Under the pieces are notes generated by a model. It saw nothing but the letters and a program-made list of their open reading frames with translations, was not told the origin of the DNA and did not search any database. From Chloroflexus aurantiacus J-10-fl (GTDB lineage Bacteria; Chloroflexota; Chloroflexia; Chloroflexales; Chloroflexaceae), in NCBI RefSeq assembly GCF_000018865.1, contig NC_010175.1:5146001-5210000 (forward strand): a stretch of DNA of 64,000 bases, written 5' to 3'. The position numbers were made by a program, and so were the translations under genes. Of the stretch, positions 19,008 to 27,860 are shown piece after piece (positions within the stretch are counted from its first letter, which is position 1; every line of letters begins with the position of its first letter).

Positions 19008-21275
19008 ATGCCTGCATTCACCGCTCACCATCAACGCTTCTGGCTCGATGATCGACCACTGTTCATTCAGGCAGGTGAATTTCACTACTTCCGCACACCG
19101 GCTACCGATTGGGAGCAGCGCCTGGACTTGCTCGTGCGTGCCGGGTTCAATGCCGTTGCCTGCTATATTCCGTGGCTCTGGCATCAACCGCAACCCGATC
19201 AGATCGATCTGACCGGAACGACTCATCCGTTACGCAATCTGGCCGGCTTTCTCGATCTGGCAGCGCAGAAGGGACTCTACGTGATTGCGCGTCCTGGCCC
19301 ATACATTATGGCCGAGACCATCAATGAAGGCATTCCGCCGTGGGTCTTTGATCATCATCCAGAGATTGCTCTCATCAATCAACACGGCACCGGCGAGAAC
19401 GTCGCCAGTTTTATGCACCCGTCCTTCCTGAGCTGCGTTGCCGGCTGGTATCAGGCCGTCTTCGCAATCCTTTCACCACGTCAGATTACCCGTGGTGGCC
19501 CGATCCTCATGGTCCAACTCGATAACGAGATGGGAATGCTGCATTGGGTGCGGAATAGCTTCGACCTCAACCCAATCACGATGCAATACTTCGCCAACTG
19601 GCTCCAGGCGACGTATGGTGAGGATATGAGGGTTGATCCCCAGGTCCTGGCTACACGTCTGCGCCATGCCGAAGGGGCAGCGGGTGCACAACTGGTGGCC
19701 GATTATCGGCGCTTTTTCCGCAGTTATCTGCGTGACTATGCGCAGTGGCTCACTGCCGAAGCACGCCGACACGGCCTTGACACGCCTGCTGTGTTCAACA
19801 TCCACGGTTTCGCTAACGGTGGCAAGACCTTTCCCATCGGTCTTTCACAACTTGCCGGTGTTTTACGCTTGCCTGATGTCATCAGTGCCACCGATGTCTA
19901 CCCCGGTCAGATTGGCGAAGGCACCTTCCACCAGCTATTGCTGGTTAACGCAATGACCTGTGCCATCCAAAACCCTGATCAACCACTCTTTTCCATTGAG
20001 TTTCAGGCGGGTGGCAATCTTGACTTCAGCAATATGTCAAGTTCTTTCTACGACCTGCATACCCGTTTGTGCCTTTCCAACGGTATGCGGGCCATCAACC
20101 ATTACCTCTTCTTTGATGGCGAGAACGACCCGATCCTCAGTCCGGTCAAACGGCACGATTGGGGTCATCCGGTTCGTAAAGATGGCACCCTGCGCAGCCA
20201 CTACCACCGATATCCGCGTTTATCCCAGACCATAGCCAGCTACGGTGAGGCGCTCATCCTGGCTCGTCCTGAACCGGTAACAACCATCGGCTTTCGCCTT
20301 GATGATTTCATGACGGAAGTGAATCTCGCATGCACGCAAGAAGAGACAGCGATCATCACCCATCAACGCGAGGTCATCCTGTTTGATCTGATCGCTCGTG
20401 GTCTCGCCCTGACCCAACGTGATTTTCAGGCGCTCGATCTGCAACATACCGCTCCCGATCCCCACCAGGTGCCGCTACTGTGGGTGATGCTTGACTGTAA
20501 TAGCGATCCTGCCACCGAACAGACCCTGATCAAGTACCTTGAGGCTGGCGGCAACGTGGTCTTGATCGGGCGCTTACGGGCCGATGGGGTATTGGCAAAA
20601 ACCCTGAACGTTCAACCCCACACCGATCCACCATTCACATCACGCCGGGTACACATCTTTACCACCCCCGATATTCCGGCCAGCTTTGTACAAACCTATC
20701 AGGGTGATCTGGAAACCGTCTTTGCCACCGCGGACGGTGCGGCGGTCGGTTTCCGGAAACGAGTCGGGCACGGCGAACTGATTATGCTCGGCGCCTCATT
20801 CCCCATCACCAACCTCGATGATCTGCACGTGTTTCAGCAACTTGCCGCATGGGTTAACTGTCCAGCCCCATTTACCCTTTCGACCTGGGCTGATGTACGG
20901 CTGAGTCGTGGCCCTGATGGCGATTTTCTGTTCGTCAACCACTACGGCGACGATCCGCTGGAAACGCACATTCACTATCAAGGTCAGCCACTTTGTGATG
21001 GTCATCCCATTCGCCTGCCGGCCCGTAGTGGTGCCATTCTTCCGCTCAACTGGCAGGTACGCCCAGGGATCACCGTGCGCTATACGACGGTGGAAGTTCG
21101 CTCGATCACAGAAACTGCCGATGGCCTGACCTTCACCTTCGCCCAACCCGAAGGCTATGCCTGCTTTGCTGTACGTATCAATCAGGGAAGTACAGAAGAT
21201 AGGAGTGAGTCGATACAACACGTTCACTTTACCAATGGCACCGCATCTGTGCAATGGCCCATCAGAACGACATAA
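19008..21275 (+). CDS. GH35-family enzyme (beta-galactosidase-like or beta-1,2-glucosyltransferase)
   Basis: A 755-residue cytoplasmic enzyme with the N-terminal TIM barrel of GH35. It opens with the family's FWLDDRPLFIQAGEFHYFR, then shows ARPGPYIMAE and GGPILMVQLDNEMG, where the Glu of NE is the expected acid/base. The nucleophile is probably the Glu of LFSIEFQAGG. A glutamine-amidotransferase-like fold (about 480-610, with LLWVMLDCN) and beta domains complete the protein. Classical GH35 beta-galactosidases have ENEYG and a TGW motif near the nucleophile; both differ here. From memory, a GH35 homologue from the beta-1,2-glucan cluster of Ignavibacterium album acts as a beta-1,2-glucosyltransferase, so a transglycosylase role is plausible. 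AAAGGAAG precedes ATG 19008, 18 bp after the previous stop. Confidence 0.8.
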   Translation: MPAFTAHHQRFWLDDRPLFIQAGEFHYFRTPATDWEQRLDLLVRAGFNAVACYIPWLWHQPQPDQIDLTGTTHPLRNLAGFLDLAAQKGLYVIARPGPYIMAETINEGIPPWVFDHHPEIALINQHGTGENVASFMHPSFLSCVAGWYQAVFAILSPRQITRGGPILMVQLDNEMGMLHWVRNSFDLNPITMQYFANWLQATYGEDMRVDPQVLATRLRHAEGAAGAQLVADYRRFFRSYLRDYAQWLTAEARRHGLDTPAVFNIHGFANGGKTFPIGLSQLAGVLRLPDVISATDVYPGQIGEGTFHQLLLVNAMTCAIQNPDQPLFSIEFQAGGNLDFSNMSSSFYDLHTRLCLSNGMRAINHYLFFDGENDPILSPVKRHDWGHPVRKDGTLRSHYHRYPRLSQTIASYGEALILARPEPVTTIGFRLDDFMTEVNLACTQEETAIITHQREVILFDLIARGLALTQRDFQALDLQHTAPDPHQVPLLWVMLDCNSDPATEQTLIKYLEAGGNVVLIGRLRADGVLAKTLNVQPHTDPPFTSRRVHIFTTPDIPASFVQTYQGDLETVFATADGAAVGFRKRVGHGELIMLGASFPITNLDDLHVFQQLAAWVNCPAPFTLSTWADVRLSRGPDGDFLFVNHYGDDPLETHIHYQGQPLCDGHPIRLPARSGAILPLNWQVRPGITVRYTTVEVRSITETADGLTFTFAQPEGYACFAVRINQGSTEDRSESIQHVHFTNGTASVQWPIRTT

Positions 21276-21375
21276 GGATAGTGCAGGCAGCTCTACGTGC
21301 TCCGCATAGTCAGGGCTATCGTCTGTTTGTGGCAATACAACCGCAAGATACAACCTCATCAGGAGTACATCAACA

Positions 21376-23484
21376 ATGAACGACGTCGAAGATCGAGTCA
21401 ATACGCTGTTAGGGCAAATGACCCTCGAAGAAAAGATTGGGCAGTTAAACCAGCCTATGATCCACGGCCTGCCCGGCCTCGATCTCCTGCGCCAGGGCAA
21501 AGCTGGTTCGATCATTAATGCCTTCGGCGCCTTGAGTGGTCAGGGCTTCGATCACCTCAATAGTGCCGAACAATGCAATGCTCTCCAGCGCGCAGCACTG
21601 GAGTCGCGGCTAGGCATTCCTCTTCTGTTTGGCCGTGATATTATTCACGGTCAACGAACGGTGTTTCCAATTCCCCTGGCTCAGGCTGCCAGCTTCAATC
21701 CGTCACTCGTCGAGCAGATCAACCAGATTGCAGCCCGAGAAGCCAGTGCGCTCGGTATTCGCTGGACATTCGCGCCAATGCTGGACATTGCCCGTGATGC
21801 ACGCTGGGGGCGGATCGCTGAAGGGTACGGCGAAGACCCCTTGTTAACCTCGCGGATGGCCGCAGCGGCAGTGCGCGGCTTTCAGGGCGACGATGTCAGT
21901 CAACCTGACCGCCTGGTTGCCTGTGCCAAACACTACGTCGGCTACGGTGCTGCCGAGGGTGGACGCGACTACGAGCAGGCCGAGATCTCCGAACCAACCC
22001 TACGCGATGTCTACCTCCCACCGTTTCGCGCCGCCGTCGCTGCCGGTGTCGGCACCATCATGAGTGCTTTTCTCGATCTGAACGGTATGCCGGCAACCGC
22101 CAATCGTCGGCTCCTGACCGACGTGCTCCGCAACGAATGGGGGTTCGATGGCTTTGTGGTATCTGACTGGGAGTCGGTTGGTGAACTGGTGCAGCATGGC
22201 ATTGCTGAAGATCGCGCCCATGCCGCAGCACTCGCGCTGCGCGCCGGAGTCGATATGGATATGGTCAGCGGTGCCTATCTGGAGACGCTGGCCGAGAATG
22301 TACGGTGTGGACGAGTGACCCTGGCCGAGATCGATGAAGCAGTCCGCCGAATCTTGCGCATCAAGTGCCGGGCCGGTCTCTTTGAGCATCCACTGACCGA
22401 CCCGGAACGGGCAATCCACGACATTTTGACGCCAAAAGCACGTGAATTGGCCCGCCAGGCAGCGCGTGAGACGATGGTGCTGCTCAAGAACGAGCGTCAT
22501 CTGTTACCATTGCGCGACTTTCGCCGCATCCTGGTCGCCGGGCCTTTCGTGCACGCCACCGGCGAACTCTTTGGCACATGGACAATGGACGGGCGTGCCG
22601 AGGATGCGGTGCCGTTAGATCAGGCATTTCAAGCAATCGCACCGGCAGGTACCGATCTATGGTTTGCCGCCGCGCCTGATCTGGCCCTGAGTCGTGCCCA
22701 CTATGCCGATGCCGTTGTCTTACTGGTTGGTGAGCATCCGGCTCGCTCCGGTGAAAATGCCAATGTCAGCGATCTCGGCTTACCACCGGGACAACTGGAA
22801 TGGATTACGGCAATGGCTGCTATCGGCAAGCCGGTTGTACTGGTGGTCTTTGCCGGACGACCACTGGCGATTACCCGTGCCGTCGCCCAGGCCCAGGCCG
22901 TCATCTATGCCTGGCACCCCGGCCTTGAGGGAGCAGCCGCGCTGGCCGAAATCCTCTTCGGTCTGGCAACCCCAACCGGCCGTCTACCGGTCAGTATGCC
23001 ACGCACCACCGGACAGGCACCTCTATACTACGCCCACAAACCATCCGGCAGACCGCTGGAAGCCGATGGCCCTTTCCGCACCCGCTATGTTGATATACCA
23101 ACGGCGCCTCTCTTCCCGTTTGGCTATGGCCTGAGCTACACCAGCTTTAGCTACAGCGATCTACGCCTGAGCAGTGCGCATATGCGCGGCACATTAGAGA
23201 TCAGCGCTTTGATCACTAACACCGGGGAACGCACCGGTAGCGAAGTCGTCCAACTGTATGTACGCGATCTGGTTGGCTCGCTTACCCGACCGGTGCGCGA
23301 ATTGAAAGACTTTCAACGCATCACCCTCCAGCCGGGTGAAGCCCGCCGCGTCTCATTCATTCTGCGCGAAGAAGACCTGGCCTTCACCCGCGCTGATGGC
23401 AGTTGGGGCGTTGAACCGGGCCGCTTCAAAGTCTGGATTGCGCCCCATGCTGAAGCCGGATTAGAGGGGGAGTTTATTCTGTAG
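21376..23484 (+). CDS. GH3 beta-glucosidase
   Basis: Last gene of the cluster; a 702-residue family 3 retaining beta-glucosidase without signal peptide. The N-terminal TIM barrel (about 1-320) has the expected motifs ARDARWGRIAEGYGEDP, KHYVGYGA and the nucleophile Asp264 in VVSDWES. The alpha/beta sandwich carries the likely acid/base Glu460 (SGENANVSDLGLPPG), and a fibronectin-III-like domain ends the chain (ELKDFQRITLQPGE). The order and length match the GH3 enzyme of the Listeria innocua beta-1,2-glucan cluster, which prefers sophorose. An AGGAG lies 11 bp before the ATG. A 100-bp spacer precedes the gene; no clear extra promoter was found there. Confidence 0.93.
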   Translation: MNDVEDRVNTLLGQMTLEEKIGQLNQPMIHGLPGLDLLRQGKAGSIINAFGALSGQGFDHLNSAEQCNALQRAALESRLGIPLLFGRDIIHGQRTVFPIPLAQAASFNPSLVEQINQIAAREASALGIRWTFAPMLDIARDARWGRIAEGYGEDPLLTSRMAAAAVRGFQGDDVSQPDRLVACAKHYVGYGAAEGGRDYEQAEISEPTLRDVYLPPFRAAVAAGVGTIMSAFLDLNGMPATANRRLLTDVLRNEWGFDGFVVSDWESVGELVQHGIAEDRAHAAALALRAGVDMDMVSGAYLETLAENVRCGRVTLAEIDEAVRRILRIKCRAGLFEHPLTDPERAIHDILTPKARELARQAARETMVLLKNERHLLPLRDFRRILVAGPFVHATGELFGTWTMDGRAEDAVPLDQAFQAIAPAGTDLWFAAAPDLALSRAHYADAVVLLVGEHPARSGENANVSDLGLPPGQLEWITAMAAIGKPVVLVVFAGRPLAITRAVAQAQAVIYAWHPGLEGAAALAEILFGLATPTGRLPVSMPRTTGQAPLYYAHKPSGRPLEADGPFRTRYVDIPTAPLFPFGYGLSYTSFSYSDLRLSSAHMRGTLEISALITNTGERTGSEVVQLYVRDLVGSLTRPVRELKDFQRITLQPGEARRVSFILREEDLAFTRADGSWGVEPGRFKVWIAPHAEAGLEGEFIL

Positions 23485-23487
23485 GTG

Positions 23488-23530
23488 AATAGCGTAGGGG
23501 TCATTCGTAGAGAATGGCCCCTACGCTATT
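23488..23530. terminator. Bidirectional terminator-like hairpin at the end of the operon
   Basis: A 19-bp stem (23488-23506 with 23512-23530, one G-T pair) with a 5-nt loop starts 4 bp after the GH3 stop codon and ends 4 bp before the stop codon of the convergent permease gene. It can serve both directions. Its core CGTAGGGG/CCCCTACG resembles the dispersed palindromes of the window. Confidence 0.7.
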
Positions 23531-23533
23531 TCA

Positions 23534-24520
23534 TCACGGACGCTCAAACGGCTGACCAAGCGCCGCCGGCGCAGTTGCCCGCAGCCGACCGATCACGGCC
23601 AGCAGTGGCCGTTGCCAGACATCCGGCAGCGTGGCAACCCGACGCAGAATCAGGGGCGACGAAGCCAGATTCACCAGCGCCAGCACCAGGATCATCAGCA
23701 CAAACGGCGCAACCTGCACAAGCTGGGCGGGAATATCGGGCAACGCACTCTGCGAACGGGTCGCCAGAATCTCCAGCGCCGCGAAGAGATAGCAGCCAAG
23801 CGCCACCCGTAATGGCCGCCAGCCACCGAAGATCACGATAGCCAGCACAATCCAGCCTGAGCCAAACGTGTGGCGGTAGCTCCATCCCTGCTTGAGATCG
23901 AGTGAAAAGGCTGCGCCCGCGATCCCCACCAGCACACCACCGAGGATCAGCATCGCATAGCGCCAGCGCTGCACATCAACCCCACGCGCATAGACCGCCG
24001 CCGGACGCTCGCCCAGCGCACGCACGATCAGCCCCACGCGCGTCGCATACAGCAGATAGGCCGTCGCCGGAATAAGCAGAAAACTGGCATAAATCACCGG
24101 ATCGTGCCGAAAAAACAGCGTCCCCACAACCGGCAGATCGGCCAGGCCAGGAATGGGCATAAACGGCACCGCCGGGCCGGGCAGCCGCACAAACGGCGCA
24201 CCGAGAAACGATGAGAGATCGGTACAGAGCAACGCCAGCACAAAACCCACCGCAGTCTGCGATTGACCGAGGGTAATACTGAAAACACCCAACACCACTG
24301 CCACCAGCGCACCGATCAGAGCCGCCGCCACAAAGCCCAGCAGCACATTCTGCGTCGTCACCGCGACGGCAAAGCCGGTCATCGCGGCCAGCAACATCGT
24401 CCCATCAAGCGAGAGGTTAATCACCCCGGCCCGCTCACTAATCGTCTCACCCATCGCGGCAATCACCAGGGGTGACGCTGCGGCCAGTACCGCTGCAATA
24501 TCGATCCATAGTTGATTCAT
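23534..24520 (-). CDS. BMP/nucleoside-type ABC transporter permease (second)
   Basis: Membrane permease of 328 residues in the BPD_transp_2 family, like the YufQ/NupQ type of nucleoside or BMP-family importers. It starts with the recognisable MNQLWIDIAAVLAAASPLVI, then GETISERAGVINLSLDGTML, a hallmark of this group, and has about nine hydrophobic segments. It is the most distal gene of the four-gene set (binding protein, ATPase, permease, permease), separated from its partner by 67 bp. Substrates of this type are nucleosides, purines or related compounds; the exact one cannot be read from sequence. Confidence 0.9.
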   Translation of the reverse strand: MNQLWIDIAAVLAAASPLVIAAMGETISERAGVINLSLDGTMLLAAMTGFAVAVTTQNVLLGFVAAALIGALVAVVLGVFSITLGQSQTAVGFVLALLCTDLSSFLGAPFVRLPGPAVPFMPIPGLADLPVVGTLFFRHDPVIYASFLLIPATAYLLYATRVGLIVRALGERPAAVYARGVDVQRWRYAMLILGGVLVGIAGAAFSLDLKQGWSYRHTFGSGWIVLAIVIFGGWRPLRVALGCYLFAALEILATRSQSALPDIPAQLVQVAPFVLMILVLALVNLASSPLILRRVATLPDVWQRPLLAVIGRLRATAPAALGQPFERP

Positions 24521-24587
24521 AGTCCAATCACACGATGTCTATGTCTTATGCTGGTTTTGATGTATCTTATGCCGTCGATATATCTCA

Positions 24588-25622
24588 TCAGCCACGTGCG
24601 GCCTGGGTGTCCTTTCGCACGCGCGTCGCCAATGCAAAGAGGACTAATGCCCCCTGAAGCACACCGGCAATAGCGCTGTCAATTCCCAATGTCAGCGGCA
24701 ACTGAATACTCCCTACGGTAAAGGCCGCAAAGGCAATCGTAACTGGCAGTAACCATCGCGGATCGGCCCGCGCCAGTAAGGCCACTAGCAAACCCAACAA
24801 ACCGATCCCACTCGAAATATTTGGGATGAGCGCGTGATGGACAGCCACCACCTGTACCATACCGGCCAGCCCGGCCAGTGCACCACAGGCAGCCAGCGTC
24901 TCCAGCATCCGCCGGGCAGCCGCCACGCCCAACCGCCCGGCTGCCGCCGGGTTCAACCCGACAGCCCGCACCTCCAACCCCCAGCGCGTCTTCGTTAATG
25001 CCCACCAGACAACAGCCAGAGCCAGCAAGGCGATCACCGGCGCAGCCGGCGCCAACCGCAGCCGGTCAATCGTCGGCCACCAGAGTTCACGCGGCAACAA
25101 ATCGGTTCCCGACAACGACGCCGATGTCTGTCGTCGCCACGGCCCCAACACCATATACATGGCAATACCGCTGGCGAGAAAGTTCATCCCCAGCCCGGCG
25201 AAGATTTCGCTGACACCGGCATAACGCCGCAAGAGACCGATCAGACCGGCCCAGAACGCGCCGCCAGCCATTCCGCATAACGCAGCCAGCAACCAGAGCA
25301 GCGGAGGCGACACATCGGGCCAGAGGCGCAGCGGAACCATCGCTGCAATCGCGCCCATGATCATCTGCCCTTCGACACCGAGGTTGTAGAGTCCACCGGC
25401 GAAAGTAATGCTCAGCCCAACCGCACAGAGCAAAAGCGGCGCAGCCAGCATAATCATATCGCTCAGGCGCACCGGCGTACTGAATGCACCGAACAGCACC
25501 AACCGGTAAGCGTCAAGCGGCGATACTCCCGTGCTCAGGAGAGCGAGCGTAGTAAACGCAAAAGCGGCCAGCAGCGCCAGTAGTGGTCGTGTCGCCTGCG
25601 TGATCAGGGTAGATCGCTTCAT
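24588..25622 (-). CDS. BMP/nucleoside-type ABC transporter permease (first)
   Basis: Partner permease of 344 residues (BPD_transp_2; YufP/NupP type). Characteristic stretches are GLSITFAGGLYNLGVEGQMI and FAGLGMNFLASGIAMYM, with about nine hydrophobic segments. It overlaps the ATPase gene by 4 bp (ATGA-type), so the two are translated together. The GC-rich third positions match the neighbouring transporter genes and look somewhat higher than in the glycan operon. Confidence 0.9.
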   Translation of the reverse strand: MKRSTLITQATRPLLALLAAFAFTTLALLSTGVSPLDAYRLVLFGAFSTPVRLSDMIMLAAPLLLCAVGLSITFAGGLYNLGVEGQMIMGAIAAMVPLRLWPDVSPPLLWLLAALCGMAGGAFWAGLIGLLRRYAGVSEIFAGLGMNFLASGIAMYMVLGPWRRQTSASLSGTDLLPRELWWPTIDRLRLAPAAPVIALLALAVVWWALTKTRWGLEVRAVGLNPAAAGRLGVAAARRMLETLAACGALAGLAGMVQVVAVHHALIPNISSGIGLLGLLVALLARADPRWLLPVTIAFAAFTVGSIQLPLTLGIDSAIAGVLQGALVLFALATRVRKDTQAARG

Positions 25623-27115
25623 ACCGCCTCCACCAACGCCTCAAAGCCGACCCCACCGATCAGCTCGGCCAATCGTCCTGACGACAACAGTGCCCGTGGC
25701 ATCGGCGGACCGATCCGTCCGGCAAAGCACACGATGACCTCATCGCTATACTCCATAATCTCGTCCAGATCGGGCGACGCAAAGACCACACAGCACCCGG
25801 CGTCGCGCCGAGCCTGCAAGCGTCCCCAGATCGCCCGCGCCGAAGCGACATCCAGGCCACGGGTGGGTTGCTCGGCAAGAATACCCCGGGCATTCGGCGG
25901 CACTAACGCCAGCATAGCCCGCTGCTGATTACCACCGGAAAGCGCCGCAATTGGCGTGATCGGGGTAGCCTTGATCTGATAATCGGCAATCGCCTGCCGG
26001 GCCAGCTCTTCAGCCGAGCGACGATCTACAATCATCCCGTTTCGTTGCAGCAAAGCAAAATGATCGGTGAGCGAAAATGCACCAATCATCCCATCGTGCA
26101 ACCGATCCGCCGGCAAATATTCAATCCCGGCCTGACGAAACGCAAGCGAACCGGCGCCGGTCAGATCCCGCCCGTTAACCAAAACTTGCCCACGTTCTGG
26201 CGTGATCTGACCCGCCAGCAAACGCAGCAACACCTGCTGACCACTGCCATCAAGACCGGCCAGCCCGATGATACGCCCGGCGGCGAAGGTGTGATTAAGA
26301 TCGTGGATCTGAAGCGAGCCACTACGCACCGTTACCTGCCGCAACTCCCACACCGGTGGGGCGGTGATGGCCGGTAGCGGACGATAGACTGCTGACGAAG
26401 CACCGGCATCGCCAAACATCAGCGCCAGGAGATACTCCTGGGGTTGTGGCATCGGCAACTGGCCGGGTGGCACCACCTCACCATTCCGCAACACAGTGAC
26501 CGTATCGCACAGTTCAGCCACTTCCTCCAGCTTATGCGAGACAAACAGAATAGTACGGCCTTCAGCGGCAATCTGGCGTAACGCCGCGAACAAGGCCCGT
26601 GTCTGCGCTGCGGTAATGCCGGTAGTTGGCTCATCGAGAATCAACACCTGTGCGCCACACAACAACAGGCGCATAATTTCAATCTGTTGCCGCTGCCCAA
26701 TCGTCAACTGATCGAGGCGGGCTGCCGGATCAACCGCAAAACCCAATCGTTCAGCGAGTTCCAGCAATGCCGTCTGGGCGGCCCGCCGCGACGAGAAGAC
26801 CCCTCGTGGCGCAGCGCAAAGCAGATTCTCTAATACGGAAAAGGCCGGCACATCTAACGGCTCCTGATGCACCATCCCCACCCCGGCCTTCAGAGCGTCA
26901 GCCGGCCCGCACAACCGGCTGGGCACACCGTCAAACAGTATCTGCCCCTCGTCCGGTTGCATATAGCCAGACAACAGCTTCATCAGCGTGCTCTTACCGG
27001 CACCATTTTCGCCCAGCACACCGTGTATCTGGCCGGCGGCAAACGAAATGGTAAGCCGATTGTTGGCCAACACCGACCCAAATCGTTTTGTGAGATGTTC
27101 AACCGTTATCCGCAT
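25619..27115 (-). CDS. BMP/nucleoside-type ABC transporter ATPase (double domain)
   Basis: A 498-residue ATP-binding subunit with two fused ABC domains (YufO/NupO and RbsA-like layout). The first domain has Walker A GENGAGKST (residues about 35-43), signature LTIGQRQQIE and Walker B LILDEPTTG. The second has a degenerate Walker A (GLDGSGQQ, lacking the Lys) and the signature LSGGNQQRAM, as is usual for the second half in this group. The start at 27115 has only a weak ribosome binding site. A 745-bp gap with a tandem repeat separates it from the binding-protein gene, unusual for this operon type. Confidence 0.93.
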   Translation of the reverse strand: MRITVEHLTKRFGSVLANNRLTISFAAGQIHGVLGENGAGKSTLMKLLSGYMQPDEGQILFDGVPSRLCGPADALKAGVGMVHQEPLDVPAFSVLENLLCAAPRGVFSSRRAAQTALLELAERLGFAVDPAARLDQLTIGQRQQIEIMRLLLCGAQVLILDEPTTGITAAQTRALFAALRQIAAEGRTILFVSHKLEEVAELCDTVTVLRNGEVVPPGQLPMPQPQEYLLALMFGDAGASSAVYRPLPAITAPPVWELRQVTVRSGSLQIHDLNHTFAAGRIIGLAGLDGSGQQVLLRLLAGQITPERGQVLVNGRDLTGAGSLAFRQAGIEYLPADRLHDGMIGAFSLTDHFALLQRNGMIVDRRSAEELARQAIADYQIKATPITPIAALSGGNQQRAMLALVPPNARGILAEQPTRGLDVASARAIWGRLQARRDAGCCVVFASPDLDEIMEYSDEVIVCFAGRIGPPMPRALLSSGRLAELIGGVGFEALVEAV

Positions 27116-27233
27116 GCGCTTACCGGTTTGTGCTTATCAGAACCAATCTTCCCCATCAAGAACAGATCACGCCACCAGACAATGACACATTCAGATTTTC
27201 CCGGGCAGTGCAGACACACCTTGCAGGGTATCG

Positions 27234-27770
27234 CCACCCTGAACCAGCATCCACCAGCGGGAACCATCCCCCGTCGTTCCCGCCCCCAGCGGGGGCGGGG
27301 TAAGGTGGGGGCGTGGCGCATACCACCCTGAACTAGCATCCACCAGCGAGAGCCATCCTCCCCCCATCGTTCCCGCCCCCAGCGGGGGCGTGGCGCATAC
27401 CACCCTGACCCAGCACCCGCCAGCGGAAGCCTTCCTCACCCCCACTATTCCCGCCCCCAGCGAGGGCGGGGTAGGGTGGGGGCGAATTGCCTGCCACCCT
27501 GACCCAGCACCCGCCAGCGGAAACCATCCTCCCCCGCTATTCCCGCCCCCAGCGGGGGCGGGGTAGGGTGGGGGCGAATTGCCTGCCACCCTGACCCAGC
27601 ACCCGCCAGCGGAAACCATCCTCCCCCGCTATTCCCGCCCCCAGCGGGGGCGGGGTAGGGTGGGGGCGTGGCGCATACCACCCCGACCCGGCATCCACCA
27701 GCGGAAGCCTTCCCCACCCTCGTTCCCGCCCCCGCTGGGGGCGGGAACGAGGGTGGGGGCGTCGTGTCAG
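27234..27770. repeat. Six-copy tandem repeat of about 92 bp, GC-rich
   Basis: Units begin with a CCACCCTGACCCAGC-like sequence at about 27234, 27323, 27400, 27494, 27586 and 27678, giving periods of 89, 77, 94, 92 and 92 bp. Each holds a CCAGCGGAAACCATCC block and an inverted-repeat core (CCCGCCCCCAGCGGGGGCGGG). The two units starting at 27494 and 27586 are nearly identical. Diverged single copies were noticed near 51251-51312 and 55090-55172. The function is unknown. Confidence 0.85.
27712..27758. repeat. Perfect 22-bp inverted repeat at the end of the tandem array
   Basis: CCCCACCCTCGTTCCCG... (27712-27733) pairs without mismatch with 27737-27758 around the 3-nt loop GCT. It ends the last unit of the array and would form a very stable hairpin in either strand's RNA. 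Confidence 0.8.
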
Positions 27771-27822
27771 TCAAGATTAAGCAATCTTCAATCTTGCAGA
27801 GACGCTTCACTCCGCTAACAAA

Positions 27823-27849
27823 TAGAGACGGGCAAGATGCCCGTCTCTA
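27823..27849 (-). terminator. Terminator-like hairpin after the BMP lipoprotein gene
   Basis: A 12-bp stem (TAGAGACGGGCA at 27823-27834, its complement at 27838-27849) with a 3-nt loop lies 11 bp after the stop codon. On the minus strand it is followed by TTTGTT. It could lower the expression of the ATPase and permease genes relative to the binding protein. Confidence 0.65.
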
Positions 27850-27860
27850 CCACGTGGTTA

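Larger units (their letters stand above)
27116..27860. other. Gene-free gap holding the tandem array and a terminator
   Basis: Between the BMP lipoprotein and ATPase genes there is no credible gene. The long minus-strand frames here come from the repeated GC-rich unit and read as low-complexity Gly/Pro/Arg. The gap holds the tandem array (27234-27770), the perfect hairpin at 27712-27758 and the terminator hairpin at 27823-27849. Confidence 0.8.

Noticed and set aside
20796-21515. 239-residue minus-strand frame
   Set aside because: Antisense to the GH35 and GH3 genes.
27234-27770. CRISPR array
   Set aside because: The units are about 92 bp and similar along their whole length; there are no unique spacers, and no cas genes are nearby.
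27191-27810. Several minus-strand reading frames of 64-142 residues over the tandem array
   Set aside because: They translate the GC-rich repeat into low-complexity Gly/Pro/Arg text, with no ribosome binding sites and overlapping frames.
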